Shown: piece by piece, positions 37,341 through 49,692 of the stretch
Position numbering within the stretch: the stretch's first letter is position 1
How the letters are laid out: the number at the start of each line of letters is the position of its first letter
Source of the DNA: Synanceia verrucosa
Lineage: Eukaryota > Chordata > Actinopteri > Perciformes > Synanceiidae
Direction: 5' to 3'
DNA length: 64,000 bases
Assembly: GCA_029721515.1 (NCBI GenBank)
Contig: CM056556.1
Coordinates: 2,232,501 to 2,296,500, forward strand
Position numbers and translations under genes: made by a program
The notes under the pieces: model-generated
The model's database searches: none
What the model saw: the letters and a program-made list of their open reading frames with translations, nothing else
Told to the model about the DNA's origin: nothing

Positions 37341-38089
37341 ACTTTGTGTAAAGTGATTTATGTTAAAGAAAAAAAACAGAAATAATAAAGAAACTCAATG
37401 AAAGTTTGAAATTTGCAGTGAGAAGTTCAATTAACTGATGACCTCATGCGCTTTCACCATGTAAATGTGTCAATTTTTCCATCTACTTTATGTTTGTTAA
37501 AAATTAATAAAAAAGGCTAAAAAAAACTGCCCTTTCATGCTCCTTTCTCTCTTTTTCGCGGTATGCTTTTCTTTACGTACCTCCATTTTTTTTCCTTCAC
37601 GTGTGCTTGTGTTGCACTGAACTGCTATATTTATTATCTTTCCTTATAAGCAAAATCAGCTGAACTGTAAACTGTGAAAGAAGTAAAATAATATTTGCAA
37701 AAAGAAGGTATATTACTGTACGTACATGTATATTTAACGTGTGCACACTCTAATTGTCTTTTCAGAGGACGTGTGCAGATGAAAACACACCAACACACTC
37801 ACTTCTGTCAGCCTCAAATACAAACAAATAAATAAATGAACACAAAGTTATTAATTATTCTCAGGCAGGAATCAAATATACATGCGTCTGGAGGTTTGTG
37901 AGAGTGTGTGCAGACTTATAAAGAGAATCCCAAAAGATAGACAGCGAGGCAGACCGACAGACAACAATACAGAAGAAGAAGAAAATATCTGACGGCAGAT
38001 AAACTGTCAGGAGCGTCTATTCAGTTATTAAACAAGTTTGACGTGTGAAGACGGAGGTTCAATTTAAAGCTGCTACAGTCAATATTTTT

Positions 38090-38345
38090 ATATCAACCTT
38101 TGAAATTACTATGTGCAACATGACGTAACTCGTGATGAACCCAAGTCTGCATATAAGAAGTGAATGTAGTTGGAGTGGTTTGTTTACAAAAATGAAGCCT
38201 CAAATTCTGCATACTGGCTGCCGCCATCTTGGTTTCTGGCAACCAGATGTGACACAAGAGGGTGGAGCTACAGAACACTGAATGGGACATTTTTAGGCAG
38301 CAAAAAAATGCTAAAATTGACTGAAATTTTCCATATAATGATAAT
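38090..38345. repeat. Probable dispersed repeat (CGCCATCTTGG type)
   Basis: Contains GCTGCCGCCATCTTGGTTTC and AGAGGGTGGAGCTACAGAA, words I recognise from repeats common in teleost genomes. Only one copy is in the window, so the call rests on memory. Confidence 0.35.
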
Positions 38346-38434
38346 TTCTAGATTATACTTGTATTTCATGTTTCTACTCAAACATGTCCATGTTATATTG
38401 TTCAAATAAAAACTTTAATTTTGTCATTTCATCA

Positions 38435-38545
38435 GCCTGTTTACTTCCTGTCACACACACTGCAACAGGAAGTAACTGGGACACATTTAGAGTATTTAAA
38501 AACCGTGAAACGGCTGAAATACTGTTGATTACTGACGTCACAAAT
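38435..38545 (+). repeat. Dispersed repeat with ACTTCCTGTC/GACGTCACAAAT
   Basis: Shares TTACTTCCTGTC, AACAGGA, GACACA or GACTCGTG, GAGTGTTTAAAA-like and ATTACTGACGTCACAAATG words with 39580-39680. Related fragments appear at 1625-1685 and 33975-34010. Confidence 0.5.
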
Positions 38546-39684
38546 GAACAGAAACATTGATGGCTCCTTTCAAACTGTCAGTATATAGCACTGAAACTTG
38601 ACTTATAATAATAAAAGACAGAAAAACCAAAATTAAAATATGGGACCTTTAAAAAAAAACATAAAACCAGTGACTCAAAACTGAAATAATGAGCATTAAA
38701 ATATGACATCATGACCTCCTGTCTAATACTGAGTTGACCTCTGACCCCTTTCTATCTTCAGCAGCATTAATTTTCAGTTCTGGAGATGCTCTGACCCAGT
38801 CCTCTAGTCATAGTCTAGTCAGTCTAGTCTTGGTGTCAAGTGGTTATAATGTTGTATCTGATGGGTGTATACAACCAGGAAGTCCTCCTACAGACAGTTT
38901 ATCTCAGCCTCACAAACATCCCGACACACGGTTTGTATTCACGAAAAAAACCATCAGAAGTACTCATTTCACACACGACTTCTCCGTGTTTCTGTCAAGG
39001 CTTCGGGTTATACCATTAATTACATCTGACGCCTCTCCTTGTGTGTTTATGTGTGTGCGTGACGCTACAGTACGTCCCCCGGGGCCTGCAGTGGGGAAAG
39101 TGAGGTTCAAAGACCCCCCGTCAGAAAGCTAAATCAATATTAATACATGCGCTCACACAGACGCACACACTTCCAACAAAGAGATGTCAGAGCGGTGGTT
39201 AGAGGGCATCGCTTCATCGTCTCTGCGGTGCTCTCCTTCCTCTCCACCAGCCTCTTCCGCCATCTTTCTGCCTCTGTGCAGCTACACCTCTGCAGACGAG
39301 ATGACCTCAGTCATCCCATCACGCCACGACCCATTAAGTGACGTCGAAGTGTTTATTTAAAAATGCAACTGTGTGCATAATACCAATGAAAACGCTGCCA
39401 AAAACATTAATAAAACATGAAAACAATAATCATCAATGACAGAAAGAAGGTCCCACATTGTTGCTCACTTCCTGGTTCGACTAGAACGTTTACATGCTTT
39501 TATGTTCGAACAAAAAGTACTTTCTCATGAATATTTGTACCTGTATTTACTGTACTTACTGATAAACAACGCTTGGGTCCATGATTACTTCCTGTCAGCT
39601 GCAACAGGATAAGCTGGGACTCGTGTTGAGTGTTTAAAACTGAGAAATGGTCTAAATATTGTAGATTAATGACGTCACAAATGG

Positions 39685-40065
39685 TTCTGGCACCATTTTA
39701 AAAGTCAAATTTAAAACCTCAACAAATATGATTTCAGACCTAAAAATGTCAAAAAACAGACAATTTATTGTAGGGGCTGACCAATACTCTGTTTTAGATA
39801 TTGATATTTAGCAGGAAAAAAAATCTGATAACCGATTAATCTCTGCTAATATTTTTTTTTAATTAATGATATAAATTTAAGGCATAACACTTAACTTTTT
39901 CTATAACTTTAATTTCAAGAACAAAGAACTGAACTTTGTGAACAAAATAAAATCCAAAATTGCAGCAAATCTTTTGCCATTAAATGCAAAATTTAGGGTA
40001 AATTTAAGACCCTGATTTTAATTGCAGACATTTTAAGACTTTTCAAGGAACTGTGGGAACCCTGA
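39685..40065 (+). mobile_element. Dispersed repeat ending in GGGAACCCT, copy 2
   Basis: Shares GGCACCATTTTAAAAGTCAA, CAAGAACAAAGAACTGAAC, TGCCATTAAATGCA and GACTTTTCAAGGAACTGTGG with copies 1 and 3. It follows directly on the repeat at 39580-39680, so the two may belong to one composite insertion. Confidence 0.7.
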
Positions 40066-40717
40066 AATGAACAGACATCAGTTTGAACACAGTTTAGATA
40101 CTTTCACAGTATTTACACAGCACCAAAACACTGATCTATAATATAAAAGTGACACGATTATGGGACTTTGAATCAAAGGGCAGCAGAAAGTAGCAGTGGT
40201 AATAATATGACATCTTGTTTTAACTACCTTATGGTATTGCTGCAGCTTTATCTGGCCTGATATGAAGCGTGTAAAAAGCTCAACTAAATAAAAGAGCAGA
40301 ATGGACTGTTTAGCATAGCATTCGTCATATTGTTTAGTCATTTTACTGCGATAAACAACAACATACCAATATAACCTTTAAATTCCAAGACTTATTAAAT
40401 GATATCGATGCTACCGCAGCTTTCAGAGAAACAGCCAACAATCAGGTCACTTCATGGAGCTGCTGTTGCTCTAATGAACAACATCTGTGTGCTCGTTGCC
40501 ATTGTTGGTGTAAACAATTATGGGGGTGATGTGAACCACACGGCCGGTCGTACACGCAGGCAAACACAGTGAAAATAATCAGATAATTTGTAGGTATACA
40601 ACAGCTGGAGGTGGAGACACGGCGTCTATCCTCGCCGTACGTACGTACCCGGCTTCTCCTAATTGCCTCTCCACCCAACCATGCTTGACCAGACATCGTG
40701 TCATGGCTGACTTCATA

Positions 40718-40721
<4 letters not shown>

Positions 40722-40760
<39 letters not shown>
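40722..40760. repeat. (GT)n microsatellite
   Basis: About 19 GT units; another of about 16 units lies at 40937-40968. Confidence 0.95.
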
Positions 40761-40761
<1 letters not shown>

Positions 40762-40934
40762 GTGTCGCCATCCCATTGTTGTCTGTTCTCTTTGTCTTTT
40801 GTCACTCTCAACACTCGTCAACATCAAAATAACATCTGTCAACTTCTGTACAAATACACCTGACAGACACAGCTGATGTCTGGATGCACAAAATAAATAA
40901 ATAAAATAAAAAACACTCATGGTTTTACTGCAAA

Positions 40935-40969
<35 letters not shown>

Positions 40970-41269
40970 ACGAGAGCACATCTGGGTGTAACGAGCGCTC
41001 TCTGCTCCAGATGTGTGTTTTTAACCACCGTAGGCCATATCACACCTGGACACCAAAGAGACACACAAACAAAAACAAATGTCACCAAAAAAACAACCAA
41101 AATCACGACGCAGCGCTGATTCAGGCCGATGCTTGATGTTTGATAAAGTGCTGCTCTGCAGAGGAGATTAAATGTCTTTCTTTCTCCATCTTTCTTTACT
41201 TGTACACAAGGAGGTGGAGGAGGTGGAGGAGGAGGCGCTACCTGCACGACCCCCAGGAACCGGGGCTGA

Positions 41270-41400
41270 GGACCCTGCTAATGACTTAATTGAGCTAATT
41301 AACAATGATAAGACGTCCAATCAGCACGCCGGCTTCCTGAAGGCTCTTGTTAGGAGCTAATTAAAGAACCAATCGCAGCGGGAGGCGGTGATGCCGCTGC
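41270..41400. promoter_or_regulatory. Candidate enhancer with paired AGCTAATTAA sites
   Basis: AGCTAATTAA occurs at 41293-41302 and 41355-41364. Between and around them lie GTCCAATCAG and AACCAATCGC (CCAAT-type sites) and a GATAAG. The block is free of repeats. The same 10-mer marks the two duplicated blocks at 27.4 and 27.8 kb. Confidence 0.35.
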
Positions 41401-41814
41401 GTCACAGAAACCCAAAGATTAAACACGACGCCAAAGTTCTCTGCAACACTTTGACGCATTTCTGAAGTAACACAGAAAAACCCTTAACGAGCGTAACGAC
41501 CGACAGGAAGCTGAGGAAAAGACAGAACTGTCAGAAACAACATGTGACTGCACTCGAGCATATATTTTTATATATTTATGTACTGCTGTCATGTTTGCTA
41601 CACTTATTGTGATTACTGATAGTATTTCTGTAGTGAACAGTCCCAAGAAAAAAAATGTTGTCTCAGCCTCGTATCTCGCACAATGGCACTATGAGATGAT
41701 TGGTTAGGTTTAGGCAACAAATCCTCTTGGTTAACGTTAGAAAATAAAATCATGGTTTGTGTTCAGATAATAACGTAACAACACGACAAACCCTAAACTA
41801 CCAGTGTCTACTTC

Positions 41815-42022
41815 ATCCTCCCTTCCTCACTCATCTCCTTCCTTCCCTCCCTTCCGTACTCATCTCCTTCCTCCTCTACCTCTCTCCCTCTCCTCCTCCC
41901 TCTTCCTCCTCCTCCCTCCCTTCCAGGGGTAAAGTGTTCATGTGGTGTGGACTCCTCTCGGTCTCTCCTCTCAATCTGGACTTCATGCTGCGCCGCTTTA
42001 ATTGCAACAGCACCCTCGTGTG

Positions 42023-42097
<75 letters not shown>

Positions 42098-43080
42098 CCT
42101 CCTCAGAGTGTTCAAGGATACACAGTAGGACGTCAGGCCTCCTTCCCCTCTCCTCTTCCACCTTGTTTTTCCATTACCTCTCCTCGACCTCCTCCTCCTC
42201 TCCTTCACTTGATGCTCCCTCTCGCTTCCATCCTGCACCTCTCCTCCTTCTTTCCTTCCCTCGCTGCTCTTTCTCACTTCCTTCCTCCTCTCTTCCCCTC
42301 ATTACACCCTCTTACTTCCTCACTCTTCCTCTCCTCCCCCATTGCTCCTTCTTACTTCCTTCCTCCTCCTCTCCTTCCTTTATTGCTCCCTCTCACTTCC
42401 TCCTCCTCCTCTTCCCTCCCAGCTCTCTCTCACTTCCTTCTTCCTCCTTTCCTTGCTTCCTTCCCCCTTCTCTCCTTCCCTCAATACTGCCTATTCCTTC
42501 CTTCTTCCTCCTCGTCTTCCTTCACCGTTTCCTCTTGCTTCTTTCCTCTTCTTCTCCTCCTCTTATTGCTCCCTCTCACTTCCTCCTTCTTCCTCACTAC
42601 TTTCCCTAACTTCCTTCTTCCTCCTCCTTTTCTCCTTACTTCCTTCCTCCTCCTCTCCTTCCCTCTCTGTTCCCTCTTGCTTCCATCCTCCTCTGCTTAT
42701 TTCCTTCCTCTTGCTCTCCTTACTTCCTACTCCCTCCTTCCCTCTCTGCTCCCTCTTGCTTCCATCCTCCTCTGCTTATTTCCTTCCTCTTCTTCTCCTT
42801 ACTTCCTACCCCCTCCTTCCCTCTCTGCTCCCTCTTGCTTCCATCCTCCTCTGCTTATTTCCTTCCTCTTCCTCTCCTTACTTCCTCCCCCCGCTCCCTC
42901 TTCCTTCCCCCTCCTCTCCTTCCTTCTCTGCTCTCTTCCCACTAAGCATCATGATTTCGCCTCCTCCTCCCTCCTCCATCTCAATCTACCTCCCACCAAC
43001 ACTCGCTCACCACCGCTGTATCCTCTCCTGCCGACTCCCTCGTCTGTCTCCCCCCTCCCCCTCTCCCCCCCTCGGTCGTG
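41815..43080 (+). repeat. Polypyrimidine tract with internal (GT)n(GA)n
   Basis: From 41815 to 41935 and from 42130 to about 43080 the plus strand is mostly C and T, with words such as CTTCCTCCTCCTCTCC. A pure (GT)n at 42023-42072 followed by (GA)n to 42098 sits inside. Near 42700-42890 a sub-repeat of roughly 75 bp with TTGCTTCCATCCTCCTCTGC occurs three times. Frames of up to 293 codons read through it are low-complexity artefacts. Confidence 0.9.
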
Positions 43081-44386
43081 CCTCCCATGATGCCCTTGGA
43101 GACTTCCTGTCAGAGCTCCGTGCTCCTCAGTCCTCTCCTTAATCAGCTGTCAAATATCAAACACTCCTGCTCCCACCCGTGGGCCTCCATGCTGTCTGCA
43201 CACACACCAGTGACCACACACTTAACATGACATGTGTGTGTTCTTTGTCGGCCTGCGTTTGACTGAATACTAAAACGAGTTGATCAAAGGTGGTGTGTTC
43301 ATATCACACACACTCGTCGGGGTCTTGCGGGATGATGATGTGGAGACATTTGGACGCAGATATTCGGTAAAGCTATGAATATCTCTCCATAACTTCCACA
43401 CAGCTCATGGTGATGGAGAGCTGGTGTTCCCCGCTTAATGGCAGCAAAACACTCCGTCTATCTGTCAGCACTGTGTGTGTGTGTGGTTTATTAATTCATT
43501 CATCTCCTAATGTTGTGCAGCTGGGGAGAGAGAGAGAAGGTGAGTGTTTGGATGAGTTATAATGAGAGAAAAATGGAGACAAAGGATGAGATGAACGGGC
43601 GGTCCAGAGTGGATGAAAAGGTTGAGGTAACGTTGTTTAATCACCTCCTTCTTCAGCCGCTGCTGTTTCCAGACTTGTCTGAATGATTAGTAATTAGCCA
43701 ACGAACCCACTGGCAGACGGACAGGTGGCCATAAATCTAACGCAGACATCATCAGCGTCTTGAAGGAACTCAGAGAAAACAAACAACAACCGCTGACCAA
43801 ACTGTGATTATTAATTTCTGTGATGTTGGACAGTCGACAGCAGCAGCTGCTCCACGGTGGAGATGAACCCCGTAGACCTACGATACAAGAACAATGTTCT
43901 CTGATGAATCCAGACAACTTTCTTCTATACCGACCTATGAGGAGGTAGTCAGAGAGTCTGGATGTGTTCCTGTCCATGCAGCCACAAAACATCCAAAGAA
44001 ATAACGCCTCCATGAAAATGAAGTTTTCTTTCTGCACCAACGGTTCAAAATCACACAAAATACTTTGGTTGGCACTGCACATTTCAGCACGTTCAATGTC
44101 TTGAACTGTTCTTGCAATATCCAATGGCGTTACCTTATTCCATCCTAGTTTTAATCTATGTTTATATACTATTTAATGTTGATTTCTTGTGTCTTTTCAT
44201 TGCTGCTAAACAACAATGAGAAATATTCTTTAACATTATTACAGCAGATTTGTTAAACTTTTTTAAGGATTTTTATATGTTTTATTGTAAATGTATGAAA
44301 CCAATGACCAAAATACTGGCCATTCAGCCATTGTGATACTCATTGATGGAAGTGGAAATAAAACCTCATCATTCTGTAATTATTAA

Positions 44387-44792
44387 CTCTTTGAGTGCCA
44401 GTGTTTTTTTTCTGCAGCAGGTTGCCGATCGTGCTCTCACACAGCTTGTGAGTAATGCTGGGGCTTCTGGGAGATGTAGTCAGAGCATAAAGAGACGGTA
44501 TACGCCACAGAGATCAAAACAGGAAGTGGAGACGATCGAGATTAGAGAACAAAACAAACAGAATCTGGACAAAAAGTGTTGATTTTGGTGAAAGTGTCCT
44601 CTACTCTACCTCTGATAAAACAAGAATGGAACAAGGTAAAAACTAACATTTTTTTCATGATGAAATAGAGAGTCTCTTCTTTCATTTGAGATATTCAGTG
44701 TTTTCAGAGACATAGTACAAAATATTCTTGAAATATGACTCAAAATGGACAAAAAATGCTGACAGAAGACACTTTCTGTTTTAGAAGAAGAG
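44387..44792 (+). mobile_element. TTAA-flanked non-autonomous DNA element, copy A
   Basis: Flanked by TTAA at 44383-44386 and 44793-44796. It begins CTCTTTGAGTGCCAG and carries GCTTCTGGGAGATGTAGTCA, ATCAAAACAGGAAGTGGAGA and GATAAAACAAGAATGGAACA. Copy C (57843-58269) is closely similar over the whole length. TTAA target sites are typical of piggyBac-type transposons; no transposase is present. Confidence 0.8.
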
Positions 44793-45466
44793 TTAACAGC
44801 ACGAAACAAAAACTGCAAAACTATTTCTGAACTCCAGACAGAGAAGAATCAATATTGTCGTCATGCTATCCGCTGAACGCTGCTCCTCCATTGAAAACAC
44901 GCTTCTTTTCATCGTCCTCCTGAAACACATCCAGGGCTCACTGCAGGTTCCTGAGCCCCAGTTTTAACAGCCCCGATCTGGGCTGTTTAGACATCCAGCT
45001 CGCTCTATTGTCCTGTCTGACGAGACAGGGTTTCCAAGCCAATGAAGCAGGGGCCTTTTCCCAGCGGCCCCTGCAGAGCTGCAGCACACTTATATGTATA
45101 TGTTACAGTATGTAGCGCAGGAGAGGCGTCACAGGAAGTGCTCCACGCTTTCCCCAACATGTGACGGAAAACCAGAGCCAGGAGAGGACACATGAAGGAC
45201 ATTATGAGTAAAAACAATGAGGGGGGGAGAGAAAGAAAAAAAAGATGGGAAACAGAGAAGGGTGGAGGAGCGATGGAGGGGCCCCTGGGGGTCGGCGTCA
45301 GGCCGGTCCATTCAAAACACAGCAGGGGGTGAATTCTTCCATCCCTCTCTGTTTCTGTCTGGCATTCGCCTTTTAACTCCTCCGTCACAAACCTCACACA
45401 CCGGGAGCTCAGGGCCAATAAACTGGGGAATGTGTGAGCTGAACATGAGCAACGCTGCACACAGTA

Positions 45467-45470
<4 letters not shown>

Positions 45471-45502
<32 letters not shown>
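45471..45502. repeat. (GT)n microsatellite
   Basis: About 16 GT units. Confidence 0.95.
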
Positions 45503-45504
<2 letters not shown>

Positions 45505-45959
45505 GCCCCATGTGAGCCAGGTTATTTCTTATATGTGTTCTCCGCTGGGCTCGTGCCCTTTTGTATGTGCAGTGCGACTGTGTGGGTGTGTTTTCCGAGG
45601 CAGGAGACAGAAAAGTCTGTTTAATCCACAGCAGCCCTGGACACACCGGCGCAGCATGCTAACGCAACCGCAGCAAACACACAGAAACACACTGGAGATG
45701 GTGTGTGTGCTGCCTCAGTATACCACACATGGGTAATCCATCCCAGCACCTCACAGAGAGCAGGGCATCGCCATGGAGGAGGTAGGGAAGATGGATAAAT
45801 GTTCAGGGAGAGGGATGCATGCTCCAGGAAGGAAGACAGAGGAGCACACTCACACTGAAATCCAGTTATTATTTCTGTGTTTTAGCAGGACGCAGAGTTC
45901 ATTTAAACATAATAAAAGCTGCACGATTTCTGCACAAAAGTGAAGACCATGCCCATTCT

Positions 45960-46195
45960 GAGTCATATTTCTAAACCCACAGAATATTTTGTACTATGTC
46001 TCTGAAAACACTGAATAGCTCACATGAAAGAAGAGACTCTCTATTTCATCATGAAAAAAATGTTTGTTTTTACCTTGTTCCATTCTTGTTTTATCAGAGG
46101 TAGAGTAGAGGACACTTTCACCAAAATCACCACTTTTTGTCCAGATTCTGTTTGTTTTGCTCTCGATCGTCTCCACTTCCTGTTTTGATCTCTCT
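45960..46195 (-). mobile_element. TTAA-type element, copy B (inverted, truncated)
   Basis: The reverse complement matches the middle and right of copies A and C (TTTTCATGATGAAATAGAGA, GTACTATGTCTCTGAAAACA and CTCCACTTCCTGTTTTGATC as read on plus). Both ends are missing. It is inverted relative to copy A, 1.2 kb away. Confidence 0.75.
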
Positions 46196-46234
46196 TTCCT
46201 CCAGCCTTTTCAAAATAAACTCCCACCTTCACAG

Positions 46235-46310
46235 GAAACAACGTACTTAACAAACCTACTTAGTTAGGTTTAGGAAAAGATGGCAGCTCAGGTTGGTTTA
46301 AATAACACCG
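46235..46310 (-). repeat. CCTAAACCTAA-type element copy, inverted
   Basis: Reads CAGGAAACAACGTACTTAAC and TTAGTTAGGTTTAGGAAAAG on plus, the reverse of the dispersed unit and tail. Another inverted single unit (GGTTAGGTTTAGGCAACAAA) is at 41701-41720. Confidence 0.6.
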
Positions 46311-47759
46311 TAAGTAGCGTAATTTTAAATGAATCAATGTTGCCGTCGTGGGATGTAGAGGACTTCCGCTGCATTTACTCTTCACAGGTCAATATAAAAC
46401 CCAAAAATAAGCCTATCAAATTGTTAAAAATCAAATAAAGGACCCTATTTATTTAAAAGCAATTACAAAAATAACAATAACAATATGTGATGAATTATTA
46501 ATTAATATTCACAGGAAATAATCTGCTCAAAATTAATCCAAAATCATGAAATTTCACACTGCAGTTATTGTGCAACATTCATTTGGATTAATTGATGTTG
46601 TTCATCATTTAATGTAAGAAGAAAGCATCAGTAAAATGCCTGTTAGTCAGACTCTAAAATCACACCAACAAAGTGCCGTTAAATGACGTTTTCGAGCCGC
46701 TGTTGTCATTTAATTGTTGCCTCGAGGACTGAAGGCTTGTTTAAAGAGCATTTTAATACGTCTCCGAGTCGACGGCGCACTACAGCGTTACACAAAACAG
46801 CGTACAAAGAGACGCTTTGCAGGGCGCCACATTCTAACTTATAATTGTGTGAGTACACAGTATGCAGCTGGACTCCCCAGAGACCCCCTCTGCACGCCTC
46901 CTCTCCTGATCTCGCCCTCCATCTTTGCTCTTTCCCTTTCATTTCGACACCTTTCCCTCAAACGAGGCCCTCAGCTGGGATGTCCCCCTCGCCGGCAGGG
47001 AAGGGACGTCCCTCTAACCATGGCAGGTAAAAAAGCTCCGGAGCGAGGCGTCCAGAGGAATGAAAAGAACGAGTGAAAAGAACAGAGGAACGAAATCCTA
47101 ATGACCGGCCGACCCCCCGCTCCTTCAAAATAAAAAAATAAAATAAAGTGAACAAATGGAAGGATGTGGGCTGAGGTACGGCGCTGAGTCTGCGGAGGTA
47201 GCAAAGGAAAAGGAGGGGAAGTAGGCAGAGACGTGATGGCTAATCTGTGTTTAACAATGACTGGGGAGGAGAAAGAACAGAGAGAGAGAAGACGAAGAGT
47301 CGAAGAGGGAAAAAACAAAGACAGCAGCTGTTTGTTTTCATCAGAGACGAGGAAAATGAATGAAAAGAAGACGGGGGAAAAAAATCTACTGAAAGAGGAA
47401 AGCCACTCTCTGTGCTTAGTCTGCTTTACTATCAATTATTTTTTATTATTTTCTTATTCATCAATCAGCTGTTCGGTCTATAAAATTATTAAAAAAAATG
47501 TGAAAAGCAACTATGGAAAGCAAATCTTTGTGTTATTATATCTATTACAGCCAATAATGTCTTTAATTTTCAAAACATTTTATGTGTAGATTCAAACTGT
47601 AACGATAAGGAGGGTAAAAAAATGTATTTATGCACTTTGATTTACACCTGACACATACATGTACATGTACATCAATGGACTTCTCTGACACAGTTTATCT
47701 GCACACAAATGGACATTTCTGCATATTTGTGCACTATTTGCACACAGTTTTAGTCCTCA

Positions 47760-48055
47760 AATGTCAAAAGATATTCAGTTTCCTGTCATAGAAGAATTAA
47801 ATTGAAGAACTGCAACCAAAGAATTTAGACTTTTCGTTCTTAAAAAAGAAAAAATACCCAAAAGGACAAGTTTTGTCCACAAATTTGTGAGATATGTGGA
47901 TTTGTGTCAAGAAACCAGAAAATATCCACATTAAAGACTTTTTGAAAAACCTATTAATGGCTTCTCAAAGTAGTTGGCGATTAGCTCAGTAGTTAATCGA
48001 CTGGTTGATTAATCATTGCAGCGATTAATCGTTGCAGCGATTAATCGTCGACAGT
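47760..48055 (+). repeat. AATTAATCG-type dispersed repeat copy
   Basis: Contains TTCAGTTTCCTGTCATAGAA, AAGAAACCAGAAAATATTCA-like words, AGTAGTTGGCGATTAGCTCA and GCAGCGATTAATCGTTGCAG, the last as a short direct repeat. Confidence 0.65.
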
Positions 48056-49079
48056 GTGACAGGTGACGCAGGATTTAGAGATGACGATGCTGTGCTCGAT
48101 AAGGACGTCTGCTCAGTGCAGAACATTTAAATGTAAATGTGAATATGATGGGAGAGGGGAGAAGGAGCAGCATAAAACCATAATTTAACAAGAGAATAGG
48201 TGGAGGAGGGATGAAGGGATGGAGGAGCGGAGGGGGGCCTGATGAAGGGACGATGCAGGGGGCCCAGATCTAAGCGGCACCACTCCTCCCTACACTCCTA
48301 CCTAGGAAAAGAGGGATTTGCTCTCCCTGGGAGGGATGGGGAGATGGAGGGAGGTGGGGAAGGAGGGATGAGGAGGAGGAGGGAGGACTGGAGATAAAGG
48401 TAAAACACGAAGAGGGAAAAAAGAGGGAGATTAATCATAAAAATCACTGAGCTCACCCTGTTTCTGAAGCTCAGGAGAGCGTTTTAACATGATGCTGAAT
48501 TATGTCGCAGGAGAAGAGCCTCCTCCCCTCTTTTCGTATACATCACAAGTGAACACAAAACATGGCGCCTTTACCGGAGAAGCTCTAGAACAAACAGCAG
48601 CAGGAAGTCCTGTCACTGCGAAAAAAGAGCTGAATTCAGTCGGGTTGGAAACGTTGCATTAAACATACATTCCTACTCGCCGTGTAAAGTCCCTCCAGAA
48701 ATTAGCCTGCTGAGAAAATGACAGGTGTGCGGCGTCGAGGCGGAGGAACCGTCGCTCCAGTCGGAACATTTCAGGTGTCTTTTGTTTGCTGGATTTAAAG
48801 TGACCTTTGTAGAAATGTGCGGTCAGCGCCCCAGGAGGATGATGGGAAAGTATGGATGGAGAGAGGCAGCTGGTGCTGACATGACTCCCCTAATGGCTCG
48901 ACCCAACAACCCTCCACCTCCTCCTTCACCTCCTTCACTGACACTATACTCTTCCCACAGTGGCTTCACCTGGGAGCTGAACTCACCTGGTTCTCCACTC
49001 TCTGCTCCTGACAAACACTTTCTAGAGATTCAGTTCCTCTGGTTGGAACCTTTTCTACAGGATTCTAGAGCATTTTAGC

Positions 49080-49336
49080 TAGAAAAGAACACAACATCTA
49101 TCTATCTACCTATCTGTCTGTCTATTCTAGAGCATTTTAGCTAGAAAAGAACATAACATCTATCTATCTATCTATCTATCTGTCTGTCTATCTATCTATC
49201 TATCATCTATCTATCTGTCTGTCTATCCATCTATCCATCATCTATCGATCATCTATCTGCCTGTCTATCTATCTATCTATCATCATCCATCATCTCTCGA
49301 TCATCCATCTATCTATCTAGTATCCATCTATCCATC

Positions 49337-49367
<31 letters not shown>

Positions 49368-49459
49368 ATCATCATCCATCTATCTATCTATCCATCATCT
49401 ATCTATCTATCATCAATCGATCATCTATCTATCTATGTATCTTTCCATCCATCCGTCTT

Positions 49460-49493
<34 letters not shown>

Positions 49494-49575
49494 GGTCTGT
49501 CTGTCTGTCTATCTATCTATCATCATCACCCATCTATCTATCTACCATCTATCCATCTATATATCTCTCTATTGA
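49080..49575. repeat. (TCTA)n/(ATCT)n complex microsatellite
   Basis: About 480 bp of tetranucleotide units (CTAT, CTGT, CCAT, CATC variants). It is preceded by two copies of TTCTAGAGCATTTTAGCTAG about 60 bp apart, at 49062 and 49124. Confidence 0.95.
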
Positions 49576-49673
49576 TCCATCCATACTTGCATACAATCTG
49601 TAATGTCATGTTTTATTTTAGATGAGTTTATCTTTAGCTGTTCGGGTAAAAATGATGCTGATCATAATAAAAG

Positions 49674-49692
49674 AAGAAGAAGAAGAAGAGCC
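49674..49692. repeat. (AAG)n microsatellite
   Basis: Six AAG units. Confidence 0.9.

Noticed and set aside
42209..43142. Open frames of 293, 266 and 220 codons on the plus strand
   Set aside because: They read a C/T-rich low-complexity tract and give only Ser, Leu, Pro and Phe. Several frames are open at once, as expected when stops are rare by composition.
43687..44124. A 145-codon minus-strand frame near 44 kb
   Set aside because: It has no recognisable domain and overlaps another frame on the same strand. It could be a decayed transposon remnant, but nothing in it supports that.
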